From positions 81,214,162 through 81,278,161 of the forward strand of contig JAAALK010000079.1 of the NCBI GenBank assembly GCA_019279435.1: DNA of 64,000 nucleotides, in the 5' to 3' direction. The position numbers and the translations under genes were made by a program. This stretch comes from Zizania palustris. Its lineage: Eukaryota > Streptophyta > Magnoliopsida > Poales > Poaceae. Below the pieces are notes generated by a model. That model had not been told where the DNA came from and did no database searches. It worked only from the letters and a program-made list of their open reading frames with translations. How positions within the stretch are numbered: the first letter of the stretch is position 1; the number at the start of each line of letters is the position of its first letter. Below are positions 35,471-46,085 of the stretch, one piece after another.

Positions 35471-36759
35471 CACATCGGCGCTCAGAGACGTTGGGTTTAT
35501 TCAAATTTTCTTGTCTTTTTGAGACTTAAATAATAATGGTAACCAAAAATTGTTCGAAAAAAAGGCTTAGGGAAACTGATGATTTTTTTTATAAAAACTC
35601 CATTTATAAATATTTGTTATAAAATATTTTATGATCTATTTTCCAAATTTTTAAATATTTAATACATAATTAGTCTCGCTCTAATGACATGTCTCCTTTT
35701 ACGTAGAAGCAATAATCTCATTCCAGTCGATAATTTGTCACTCTCAATATGATTTTTAATTACGATACTACTCCGACATAATGATATGTATAACTATTTA
35801 TATCAATGACATGTGAGGTCAAGACGTAAAAAAGTGAAGTCATGTCTCGACGGTAACAAATTATCAAATATCTCAAACAAATTGAGCTGAAGGAGTTTGC
35901 ATACTGTCAGTAACACATTTTCTACTGACTTAAATCATGTATTGAGTATTGATAGGATCATGCAGCCCTGTTAATTGTTTGTGCACTGAAATGGATACAG
36001 CCATACGTGTTCCTCGGTTTCCAGCAATCCACAAAAAATTTCGGCCTCTTCCCCATGCTTGGAAGCCACACCAGAAGAGGTTGTTCATCTGGATACTCCA
36101 TGAATTCTCCATGCTTTCAACAAGATATCTCTGAGAAATCTACTCAAACCGGCAACTTTTCTTTCTCCTCACAAGATCTTGGAGCCCCATACTTTTCCTT
36201 ACTCGGCTAAGATCTTATAACTGAAAATTTAATGCAACAAGATTCAGAGACCTATGTTGACATGTTCATGCTGCTGCATCTGTAGAGAATGTCACTTGCC
36301 ACGTTGGCATTGACAAACACATGCCTTTGGTTCTCTAATGACTTGTCATTAGCACTGATTAAGCAGACAAGGATACATAGAATTAGATCTGTCAGAGTTC
36401 AGTTTTATGTAAGCATAGTGAGTGGGTCTCACTGATGAAATGTGCAGGATTTTTAGCTGATTGGCTGTGCTCAGGAGTGCTCCAGGTGTCCTTGGTTTTG
36501 CTTTTAGTGCTGAACTTTCAGTAGCAGGATTAGTTTAGATGGAAGTAATTAGCTACCAAGTAGACCAGGAAGTAAAGCAACAAGCCTCAATTCCATAGGA
36601 AAAAAGCAACAGGAATCAGGATTCAGGCACATTTATCATGGTTCCCATGCAGACAGAATCTTGTGATATTAGGCTCCAAATATCTGAACCCACTTATCTG
36701 ATCAACCACAAGCAACATGAGCAGAAAACATCCAAGGATTTCCAGCCCGTCTCGGTGCA
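35471..36759. other. Spacer between the phosphatase remnant and PG2
   Basis: No gene is supported. The last ~200 bp (from about 36610, GGCACATTTATC onward) are paralogous to the PG1 upstream region. Confidence 0.4.
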
Positions 36760-36768
36760 TATATATAG
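36760..36768 (+). promoter_or_regulatory. TATA box of PG2
   Basis: TATATATAG lies 143 bp before the PG2 start codon, within sequence paralogous to the PG1 promoter. The shared upstream blocks include ACAGAATCTTGTGATA and CCCGTCTCGG. PG2's box is closer to consensus than PG1's. Confidence 0.65.
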
Positions 36769-36910
36769 CCCCCCAGATCGAATCCCTCATCTTCATCAAT
36801 CGCCACACCAATCAACACTTCCTACAGAACCAAGAACTCGCAACCATATACGAGGCATCTCTGCACTGTTCATCGTCTGAATTGTGACATATTTGTCGGC
36901 AGTTGCGAAG

Positions 36911-38778
36911 ATGGGCTGCAGTGAACTCGTTTTCTCGGCATGTATCGCCGTATCATTCTTGATGTGCAGTGTTCGTGCCAGGGTCAACACTGATGGACCT
37001 TCTTTGACCCGTGGACACGATGACATTGATTTCAGGGGTAGGTTTCTAGAGTCAAAGAAGGTGTTCGACGTGCTCAAACATGGCGCTTACGGAGATGGAC
37101 TCCGTGACGATTCGAAGGTACAATGCGACACCACCAATGTCTTCATTTTACTTTCGGAAATCGGATCATATACTCTCCTTTTAGATAGAAAAAACAGATT
37201 TTATACATAATATCTCAATGATATATGGGATTGATAAATAGAAAAACTGAACTACTAACGTTGTTGCAGGCGTTGGCAAAGGCATGGGCTGCAGCTTGCT
37301 CCTCTTCGGAATCAGCTGTTGTTCTAATCCCTAAGGGCAAGAGATACCTGACAAAGCACATCACATTGTCTGGTCCATGCAAATCCAAGATAGTGTTAAT
37401 GGTGAGAAAGATGCATGCATGCATGCTTGCTTGCATTCATATTTACTTTTGCATGAAATTCAATTATATATAAAAAAACTAATGTTCAGAAAAAATTTCA
37501 GATAGAAGGTACTCTGGTGGCTCCTCCAAGGAGTTCAGATTGGAGCCAGGAAACTATCAGACACTGGATTATGTTCAATGGTGTAAGTGGCCTTACTGTC
37601 GCCGGCGGCGGGACCGTCGATGGAAATGGCAAGATTTGGTGGCAGAATTCCTGCAAAACCAACTCAAAACTTGTAAGTTGTTTGAATTTCCAGACTAAGC
37701 AACTGCAAATGCATCCTCACACTGCACTCTCTTCCATTTTATTCTGCAAGATTTCTAACATGGATCTTTCTTCTTTTCTTCTTGTTTCAGCCATGCACAG
37801 AAGCTCCAACGGTGAGTTTGCTTTCCAAAACCTTACTTCCATCACATCCCAATGCATCAACCCTCGGTGTTTTGTCCTGACAATGTTTGACTTGTTTCTC
37901 TGACAGGCGTTGACATTCCACTCCTGCACAAATCTGAAAGTGGAGAACCTGAAGCTGGTAAACAGCCAGCAAATCCACATGTCGGTAGAGGATTGCACAC
38001 ATGTCAGGATCTCCGGCATGTCGATCACCGCGCCTGAAACTAGCCCGAACACCGACGGCATCCACATCACACGCAGCAAGCACGTAGAGGTGACGGGCTG
38101 TACGATCAAGACCGGGGACGACTGCATGTCGATCGAGGATGGAACCGAGAACCTGCATGTCAAGAACATCGTGTGCGGGCCGGGGCATGGCATCAGCATC
38201 GGGAGCTTAGGCGACCACAGCTCCGAAGCTCATGTCACCAATGTCACCGTCGACGATGTCAGGCTACATGGCACGACCAACGGAGCTCGCATCAAGACAT
38301 GGCAGGGTGGACGCGGCTACGCAAAGAACATCGTCTTCAAGAACATGATCATGGACAATGTTTGGAACCCCATCATCGTCGACCAGAACTACTGTGACTC
38401 TGCTACTCCATGCAAGCAACAGGTATATATTGTATAATTCTCAGTGATATGGACGCTGCTTTGTTCATTCATGCATGTGCATGCAATCATGCATGGCTAA
38501 TGTGAGGTGTAGTTATAACTTATAACTTTGTGGTTTTGTTTCAGACATCTGCGGTTCAGGTTAGCAACGTGCTGTTCAAGAACATCAGGGGCACAAGTGC
38601 TTCCAAGGAGGCTATCAAGCTGGACTGCAGCACCAATGTGCCTTGCCATGGCATAGCCTTGAAGAACATCAAGCTCACTGTCAAGGGAGGCAGTGGTGAT
38701 GCCAAGAGCACTTGTCGGAACGCGAAATGGACGAGATCAGGAACTGTCATTCCGCAGCCCTGTGCTTTCAGTAATTAA
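36911..38778 (+). CDS. Polygalacturonase (GH28), tandem copy 2 (PG2)
   Basis: Six exons at 36911-37117, 37270-37401, 37502-37672, 37791-37811, 37907-38422 and 38545-38778, with the same phases as PG1 and identical lengths for exons 2-6. The product is 426 residues. Exon 1 is 66 nt longer than in PG1, adding residues around RVNTDGPSLTRGHDDIDFRG between the signal peptide and the start of the fold. I chose the ATG at 36911 because it is followed by a hydrophobic leader (LVFSACIAVSFLMC) and nothing upstream is an in-frame ATG. The catalytic motifs are SPNTDGIH, TGDDCMSIEDG, CGPGHGISIGSLG and RIKTWQGG, all intact. Role as for PG1: secreted pectin hydrolase. Exon 5 is far closer to PG1 than the other exons. 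Confidence 0.93.
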
Positions 38779-39269
38779 TCAAAAACGAGGATCCGAAATT
38801 CTGAACTGAAATTGATTATGTACAGATGATTTATAGATAGATGAAAGGTGAACATGTAGGCGTAGTACATGAGGAACAATACTTTTAATTACAATTCTTT
38901 GTAAAGTGGACTTCTTTCAGGTCATAATTTTAATTAGTAATAAAGCTTCAAAAAGATTATGATTCATCCTTCAGGTTCTTGCACACTAGAGTGCATACTG
39001 CCTTTCTCAGTAATATCATTGTCATCTCTAAGAGAAAAAATATGGTACCCCAACCTCTGAAATAAAATTCAAACTGTTCTATCTTAACAAATTCCACCAG
39101 CCCAAAAAACTACCAGTCCACTGAATATTCCATTAAAAAGTCCCTGGTTGGAACATGTGTGGAATTTGCATGATGAAATAGTTTTGGATACATGTACAAC
39201 CAATGGCAGGATAAAAGATATCTTCTTAGAAAGGGAAGATGAAAATGATGTGGCTAAGGTGCCTCACTA
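38779..39269. other. PG2 3' region
   Basis: Presumed 3' UTR and spacer following the TAA at 38776-38778. No further gene is recognised. Confidence 0.4.
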
Positions 39270-39970
39270 TTGCTGCACCCACAGTATATATACATGTTCA
39301 TCACTTCAGAAATGGATTGATCTCTCCGGTACATTACATGTTGCATGATTTCAAGATATTCAGTTTTGATTTAGCCCTCACATGTATTTCCTCCTCCCTC
39401 TCTGTGAAGCCAATTGAGGAACTGCTTGGAAGGAAGGCAAAAAATGGATGCAATCATGTATATGACATCTCATTATTCATCTTCTCAGCTGAATGCCTAT
39501 ATAATTAGCTAGCAGTAGTATTTCAGTTAGTGGCTATGATGGCGATAGGATTAGCAGAATGATGTAGTTTCGTGGTGCTGAATATACTGAAGGAGTTCTA
39601 CCAATTAAGCTAGATGGGTAAGTGGTGATACATAAAATTTGATTTTGGAGGAAACTAATATTGTTGAAAGAGATAGAATTATCCTAAAAACAAATCTTTA
39701 TCCTGAAAAACAACTAAGAGATAAACATGGCATGATACGTAGCACAATACTACTAGAATTTAGTTAAGAGTTCTACGAGAATACGCCCCCAAGACCCACC
39801 GATGCTTATAAATAGAGAAGCTTGGAGAATAAAACATCCGTGTATTTTTCTTGTTTCCATTTAATCCAATAGACCGATTGATTTAGTATTAGAAGGGTTT
39901 TGTGCAGCTAATTCTTTTTCCAATCTCCGAAACATAAAGAAAAGTGTGGAGACAGAAGAGCAGATCAGTA
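39270..39970 (+). repeat. Inverted dispersed copy of the 0.95-kb array unit (partial)
   Basis: Reads as the reverse complement of the array units: AGCTCCCACATGCATTTCC-like start (CCTCACATGTATTTCCTCC), GAAGGCAAAAAATGGATGC, GGCGATAGGATTAGCAGAAT, CTACCAATTAAGCTAGATGG, CTTATAAATAGAGAAGCTTG and AATCTCCGAAACATAAAGAA. It stops before the RPS15A-like segment. The left ~70 bp (TTCATCACTTCAGAAATGG) are not in the array but recur at 42380, so the parent repeat is longer than the tandem unit. Confidence 0.8.
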
Positions 39971-40177
39971 ACATGCATGGCAATGGCTTCACACAGCACT
40001 TAATATATTTATTTTTCCGTATAAATTTGGTGATTAATTTAGGCTATAATCATACTATGAATCTTTTAATCTAACAAAATATATATGGGTTGGGCCTAGA
40101 GTAATACAACAATACAACCCATCACACTTTATATATCCCACTTGATCATACCACCAGTCATAAGCTAGGTTTGGGAC

Positions 40178-40462
40178 CTATTCAGCGCCGATAACAGTCG
40201 AAGAAGCGATGAACTTAGCGGGTGCAGTGATGGATCCATCAAGATAGCCCATAAACTTCGTACTCCATGGATAGGAGAGGAGATAGGCGTGCCACATGAT
40301 GAAATTATTCTTTGTGAGATTGTGGTAGACATTCTTCAATGAAAATCGTGGTGAAGAGGAATCGGCGCAAATGCTATCGCCATTGTAGATGAGATTGTGT
40401 TGGAGATGGTGGTGGAGGAGGAGGAAGAAGATGTGGTACACATTCTTCAATGAAAAATCTTT
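40178..40462 (-). pseudogene. Copia gag N-terminus (truncated)
   Basis: The minus-strand frame ends ...NVYHNLTKNNFIMWHAYLLS, then STKFMGYLDGSITAPAKFI, the typical start of plant Copia gag (…NY..W.......L.GYLDG.....P...). It begins a few bases after a primer-binding site and stops at TAG, 40178. A ~25-bp direct repeat (TTTTCATTGAAGAATGT) occurs twice within it. The rest of gag and pol is missing to the left. Confidence 0.65.
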
Positions 40463-40475
40463 GGCTGAGATACCA
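40463..40475 (-). other. Copia primer-binding site
   Basis: Minus strand TGGTATCTCAGCC directly follows an LTR ending ACCAACA. It differs by one base from the TGGTATCAGAGC-type site complementary to initiator tRNA-Met that most plant Copia elements use (family knowledge). Confidence 0.7.
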
Positions 40476-40649
40476 TGTTGGTTGGCGCTGAATGACCTCT
40501 ACAAGTCATGATCTCTCTTATGTATAGAAGATAAATACAAGGAATGTTATATACGTGATCACCGGTGCACATCAAGTCAAGAGACACAACTCCAAGAATA
40601 CACGATTGCCCTACTAAGTATAGATATAGCATTCTATGTTTAACAAACA
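40476..40649 (-). repeat. Short Copia LTR shared between a pol tail and a gag start
   Basis: On the minus strand it runs from TGTTTGTTAAACATAG (or 4 bp later, TGTTAAAC) to GCGCCAACCAACA, ~170 bp. A polypurine-like TTGAGGGGTAC precedes it and a primer-binding site follows. It therefore serves as 3' LTR of the pol remnant at its right and 5' LTR of the gag remnant at its left. TGTTAAACATAG starts and ~170-bp length fit the short-LTR plant Copia groups. Confidence 0.7.
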
Positions 40650-40656
40650 GTACCCC

Positions 40657-40849
40657 TCAAGATGGGTTATATATATATATCATTTCCATCTTGTTACATA
40701 ATGTATTACTATACTTAACTCCTAAACCCTTAGTTAAACTATATGCTATTTGACTACTTGAATTTACATGTCTTAACTCTACAATACCATAATCTAATTT
40801 CACCTTAATAAAGAAACGATCAATATCCACATGCTTTGTTCTGTCATTG
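40657..40849 (-). pseudogene. Copia RNase H C-terminal end
   Basis: The minus strand encodes HNDRTKHVDIDRFFIKVKLD, then IAYSLTKGLGVKYSNTL, the last part of Copia RNase H, where the family has RTKHI.ID.HF.R and LAD.FTKGL. It is cut on its right side by the LTR at 40850. It is followed by a TAG and the polypurine tract. Confidence 0.75.
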
Positions 40850-41560
40850 TGTTGACGCCGAGATTTGGTAAAGCTAGCCCAGGCCAGCCAAAGGTGTCGT
40901 ATGGTCAACAGGAGTCAAAGAAGTCTAGTCAAAGATGGTCAAGGAAGCCTATCCATATTGTTACAATATGATTGGACATGAAGGAGCTGATGAAGGAGAT
41001 AAGATGAGGATGATCCAGAATCAATTGCAATGTAGATTACTTAGACGGTAAGTCTCCAGACTATAAATATGTATCTAATTAGCTAGGAAAAACAACAACA
41101 CATCCCTACAAACAACTATTCTTCGGCGCATCGCTACCCTTGGCTTCCCAAGGTTAATCCCTACGGGATTCGACACTCAGAGCTGGGCTGCATCGTTTCG
41201 ATCTCCGGTGAAGAGGTGAGTCCCGCCACCCCGATGGTTGTATCGGCTAAATCAGTGTTCTTTAAGGCTGCATCGTATCGATCTCTTGAAGGCATCGGAT
41301 GGGTCAGTATGGTCACCGGTTTATCCTGGTGTATTGGCTAGGTCTAAGGCTGCATCAGATTAATCTCTTAGATTGATGTGATTTAGGTGTCATAGTCTGA
41401 GGCTTCATCGGTTAAGTCTGACATCTCTCTATTATATCTGCTTCCGTTCATCTAAATAAAGCATGACCAATACTTTGAAATATCATTGAGTTCATCGTGA
41501 CTAGCTACTATTTTGGTTAGGTCCAATCTTGTTATTATGATGATTTTGATGATATCGACA
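40850..41560 (+). mobile_element. LTR-like element, 711 bp, without a clear target duplication
   Basis: Starts TGTTGACGCC, ends GATATCGACA, with a plus-strand TATA box (CTATAAATATG near 41059) and internal GGCTGCATCG repeats, all typical of a grass Gypsy LTR. The 5-bp flanks (CATTG and TCTTC) do not match. Sequence left of it is Copia and sequence right of it is a family A LTR fragment, so this is either a recombination product or an insertion whose flank was later deleted. Confidence 0.5.
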
Positions 41561-41606
41561 TCTTCTTCCGCTGCACCTAGTGTGTCTCGTGCTAGAAGGT
41601 AATTAT
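41556..41606 (+). repeat. ~50-bp family A LTR fragment
   Basis: CGACATCTTCTTCCGCTGCA through GTCTCGTGCTAGAAGGTAA matches 1793-1842 of the family A solo LTR. It is the only remnant of that family outside the first 5 kb. Confidence 0.6.
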
Positions 41607-42359
41607 ATATGCCGACATTAATCGAAGCAAAGGATAAAAATCAACTATTCAAGAGACAAATTCTAAATGTTACAGATAATCTAAGTGGGAAATAGGGAGA
41701 TGCCCAGATTGCTTAGACCTGTTGAGTTATGAAGTGTGGTCTGGTCCAATCCCAAGCAGCATAAGATGATCAGATTAACGATGGTGACCACCGCAGCCAG
41801 GCAGCTCGGTGACGATGAGCAGCAGTGGCTCTGATCTGACGCTATTTTAAGAAATGGGGATGTTGCTACCACTCATGAACAATCCATCTCTGCTCTGATA
41901 TCATGTTAAAATTAGAAGGAAGAGAGCAGAACGTATATTAAAAATGGTAAGAGCATCTTTAGAGGTACCTCTAAAATTGATATTTATATCGTCGATGAAG
42001 CGGAAACAAGAATGTTGACTTAAGCATAAGAAATATTGGTGATAATACAGTGCAACAATGCGTGTACAATGACAAGAGCATCTTTAAATATCTGCATAAA
42101 ATTGATCTCTATATCATCATATCCTCTCGTATAAGTGTCGTCTTCAAAATAGTTTTCCCTAAATCATTTCCTCCTATAGCAGATTTCTTTTATCTTAATC
42201 TCATTTTTTTCAAAACTATATGGGTTAGAAGGGAGCTCTCTTTTAGATGTTGTAAAAGATCATAACAAACTATATATACTTGAACAGTAATATACTCTAG
42301 TTTATCTTTCTCTAATAGAAATCAGTAAGTTCAATTAACAGGTATGATAATGATATTGG
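41607..42359. other. Spacer with a dispersed repeat
   Basis: No gene is supported. 41897-42045 (GTTAAAATTAGAAGGAAG, TATTAAAAATGGTAA, AAGCGGAAACAAGAAT, AATATTGGTGATAAT) recurs in degenerate form at 60703-60840. It follows a TGATATCATG phrase, suggesting old LTR-element leader sequence. Confidence 0.45.
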
Positions 42360-42765
42360 TTTATGTTACCGTTCATATACGTGTTCATTACTTCGGAAAT
42401 GGATTGATCTCTCTGGTACACGGTGAATGATTACTAGCTATTCAGTTTTAATGTAACTCCCACATGCATTTCCTCTTCCCTCTCTGCAGAGCCAATTATG
42501 GAACTGCTATGAAAGAAGGCAAAAAATGCATGTAGCTTAGTCATGCATCTGGCATCTCACTCATCTTCTCAGTTGCTTGTCTATATAATCAATGTACTCA
42601 TTCATCTTCTAAATTGACTATATAATCAGTTCCTACACTAGGAGTAGTATTTCAGTTGGCAGTTTTTTTAGGGTACTGAATTGAAGAAATTTCACAAATT
42701 AAGCTAGAGGTCCAAGTGATGATACATAGAATGTGACTTTGGAGGAAACCAATGTTGTTGCAAGA
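42360..42765 (+). repeat. Second inverted dispersed copy of the array unit (partial)
   Basis: Shares with 39270-39660, in the same orientation, the blocks TTCATTACTTCGGAAATGG, CTCCCACATGCATTTCCTC, GAAGGCAAAAAATGCATG, CATCTGGCATCTCACTCATC and GTGACTTTGGAGGAAACCAA. It stops before the TATA-like block. It has a local ~50-bp duplication (TATATAATCA..TTCATCTTCT) near 42580-42625. Confidence 0.75.
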
Positions 42766-43620
42766 GATGACTCTTACTTTGAATAGATGTTGAAAGAATT
42801 TTGTGCTCACATAATCGCAACAAACAAGAATAAATCCATTATTGTGTTTTTGCTCAAAGGATTGGCTAGTTTGGCTTCTCCAAGCAAAAAATTGAAAAAT
42901 TGTTCTTTTTTATTTTTAATGAAATTGTTAATCTATGTTAGAGATATGACCCTTGATTGTCCAAAGATGAAATTTGGTGGACTGTATCGAAGGTGAGACT
43001 AAAAAACTGTTTTTTCCGATATGTCCTATAAAGTTGAGTCCGACTATCGAAAAGGAGATTCGTGCGAAAGCAACAAGTCAAGCATGAAGATGAATTGTTA
43101 GAGATAAATATGTATCTTTCTATATAGGAGGTAAACCGAGATATAGTTGTCAATCCCTATGATCTAGGCAACCGACTTGGGTAGGAGTTCATGATTTATA
43201 TGCATCACCCCTTGATTATATAAAGAATGCGAGGGATCCTTAAAATCATCTACTTTTATACAATATTAACTTACTTCTAATCTACAATCCACAAAACACA
43301 AGATGTAAGGTAATTATTCTTACTGAGGCCTAAACATATATAAATCTTGACTCTATTGTTTTTTGAGTTGACCATAGAGTTTAGAACACAATGCTTCTCT
43401 ACTCGATAAATACCATCTTAGGTACCTCATAGAAGAATTGCTCAGCAATACACCGACGATCTGATTTGTAAGTTATTACATTTCTTGTTTATCTTATTTC
43501 TATTAATATTTATGCAACTAATCGCTAAATTGGTTATCTTATTTACTAAGAAGTGAGAGATGGGAAATAAATTGTATACATTTAATTGTGCTCAGAGAGA
43601 GCATATAATATATGTATAAT
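42766..43620. other. Spacer without a recognised gene
   Basis: Open frames shorter than 75 codons lack domains. The AT content is high and no repeat boundary is recognised. Confidence 0.4.
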
Positions 43621-43675
43621 AGAATGGTAAAATATAACAATACCCCAGACACACTATGACACACTATTAAATATA

Positions 43676-45043
43676 AGAAAAATACACTTTACTACCATCA
43701 ACTATGGGCAAAGTTCAAATAATCTCTGAATTATTTTTTTATTTAACCTCCTTAATCTTCTGAAAAAATTCACTTTTCATCTTTTAAAGGCTCTATGGAA
43801 CACAAGAATTTTACAGAATTTTTACAGGATTTATACTAAATCCTTCAAATTTCTTTTGAAAAACCCCCATTCCAAAGAAGCCATTAAACTAGTCTTGCTG
43901 ATCTGACGTGCTAACTGGGCTCTTCTCATAGAGATGTACACTAGGCAGTCATAGCAGCAAGCATACATTGCCCTCTCGCTGCACCCTGTCCATGTCGGCG
44001 CCATGCCCTAGCCCTAGGATCAAAACGGAGTGGAAAGTTTCCATCCATTCCGGGGAAAAAACGGAAACAGGAAAAAACGGAAACAGAGAAGATTATGCAG
44101 AAACGAAAACGGAATAAATCGGACCAGAAACGGAAACAGAACAGTGCTTTCCGACAAAACGGATTCAGAAACAGAATATTCTGTGTAACAAAAATGGAAA
44201 GTTTCCGTTTTCACAATTTTTCTATTATACTATATAGAATATTAGTTTTTACTTTTTCATATTGTATAAAATTTTAAACTATATTCTATTCATAAAATAT
44301 TAAACAATTTAATTTAAAATAATTTATAATTATTTGCTAAAAATAAATAATATATATTCATTACAACTAAAATAAGACTTGTTTTTACTTTATTATATGT
44401 ATTTATCATTTATTAATATGCGTGTAAATTGACCATATTTATTGGTTATCATACGTTTTTCATATATTAAGGATTTTTTTCTAATTCTAATAGATATTCA
44501 ATTTCGTATTCGTATCCCCTCTTTATTCGGTTCATATTCGTTTCCGTTGGTATCCGCTTTCATATCCATTTCCAGGATATCCGAATTCATTTTCATTTCT
44601 GTAAAAAATACGGAAACGAATATGATAACACTCATTTCCGTATATATCTATTTCATTTTCAACCCTACTCGCCCCCATCAAGCTCCCTCCCGCTGTGCAC
44701 CCTCATCCTAATCCATTCGGTAGTGTGCCCCCATCGGGCTCCCTCCAGTCATGCCGTCGTCGAACGCTCCGCGCCCTCATCAAACTACCTCCTGACGTGT
44801 TCTGTTTCACAGTCAACTCTATTTCGTTGCCACGTGGGACCCACTAGTCAACGCCATGTATAGTGTCCAATAAGCAGCAAACTAGATTGTTGTCATACGC
44901 ATCAGCAAAACTGCCACGTGTCAATAAACCAGTTTAAAATGTGAAAAGTGATTTTTTTTGAGAAAATTGAGGGGTTAAATAAACACTAAAATAGTTCGGG
45001 GTTATTCGAACTTTGCTTAAGGTTAGTAAAGTTTAGTTTTTAC
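43676..45043. mobile_element. Mutator-like non-autonomous element, 1.37 kb
   Basis: Flanked by the identical 9-bp sequence TTAAATATA (43667-43675 and 45044-45052), the duplication length of the Mutator superfamily. Long, imperfect terminal inverted repeats contain AAAGTTCAAATAATCTCTGA on the left and, reverse-complemented, AAAGTTCGAATAACCCCGAA on the right. It contains no transposase ORF but carries a GC-richer interior and a nested hAT-like MITE. The right-hand repeat copy at 52743 serves as the empty-site comparison. Confidence 0.75.
44015..44667. mobile_element. hAT-like MITE nested in the Mutator-like element
   Basis: The left end TAGGATCAAAACGG and the reverse complement of the right end, TAGGGTTGAAAATG, are imperfect inverted repeats of hAT-like type. 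The flanks CTAGCCC and CTCGCCC match at six of seven positions. The ends are crowded with ACGGAAAC motifs in both orientations, and the interior is AT-rich. The superfamily call is tentative. Confidence 0.5.
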
Positions 45044-46085
45044 TTAAATATATACCCTTGACATATCTACTCAAATGAAACGTGTGTGCAATAACACTGC
45101 ATTTGAAACGTCCAACTAAAAACACTAGGTTAAATCTAAAGTCTAAGCATGAATATGCCCTTTAAGAGTGCAACTCTTTAAAATGCATCGCCTACTCAAT
45201 GAAGTGGACCTGACAGACTTCAGTAATTCACAAACTGTTCCTCGCCAACAAAGCTTTGATGTGGAGCTTTTTAATTAAAAACTGAAATAATTTAGTTCGT
45301 TTTTTATGTTAACCAAATATGCTATGAACATACACACTTTTAATTAATCAGTGTTTGGTAGGCTACATAAAATTAAAATTATATTACTATTCAATATATC
45401 AACTTATCAAGATATATGAACACTAGAAATTCTAAAATTCTTTGGTTTTTAGATAATATTAAAATTATATCACAATTCAATATATCAACTTATCAAGACA
45501 TCAACATTAGTAATTCTAAAATGTTTGGTTTTTTCTATTGATGGGTTTTTTTGTTGTTCAGTTTTCTAAGTCTACAAACCATACGGAAAACCAAAAACCA
45601 AATTTCCTTGAAATAAATACCATTTTTCATTAAAAAAATAAACAAGATTAAAGGTTGGTTTGGTTTAGTTTTTGGTTTATTTTTGCCGACCTCTAAGCAT
45701 CAAGATTAACTAGCAATAGACAATGAAAACAGAATGGATACTACAACCCATTTGTCACAATTTTAGATCTAAGATTTTTGGAGCTAGTTAACCAAACTTT
45801 AAGAAATCTTTTATATGGAGCAGTAAGTAGATTTATGGTATTTATTTTAGATTAAAAATAAAATTTTCAACCATTTTATTTTATTGTATAAACTCTAGAT
45901 ATAGGATAGATCTTAGAGCTAGAGCTATACTAAATAAATGTAAGAAATCCTATAAATTCTAAAAGAGCCCTAAATGACTAAATCATTTAGGAGAGCGGCC
46001 TCTAATTCCTTATCTAATTGTTGAGCAGATGCTACCAATTACTCTCTCGGTCCCACAAAGATTTTATTTCTAGTAATTCTTACAC

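Larger units (their letters stand above)
43621..46085. repeat. Left copy of a ~1.1-kb direct repeat flanking the LINE region (interrupted)
   Basis: Starts AGAATGGTAAAATATAACAA and ends CACAAAG..TAATTCTTACAC. It matches 52743-53856 in order: ACACTAGGTTAAATCTAAAG, AATGAAGTGGACCT, ATTAAAATTATATCA, AAGCATCAAGATTAACTAGC and ATGCTACCAATTACTCTCT. The match is broken at 43667-45052 by an inserted transposon that the right copy lacks. Confidence 0.75.

Noticed and set aside
36884..36910. Upstream extension of the PG2 frame
   Set aside because: It would need a GTG start. The ATG at 36911 leads directly into the signal peptide.
37416..37436. Alternating GCAT run in PG2 intron 2
   Set aside because: A simple-sequence run (GCATGCATGCATGC) in an intron, too short to annotate as more than a microsatellite.
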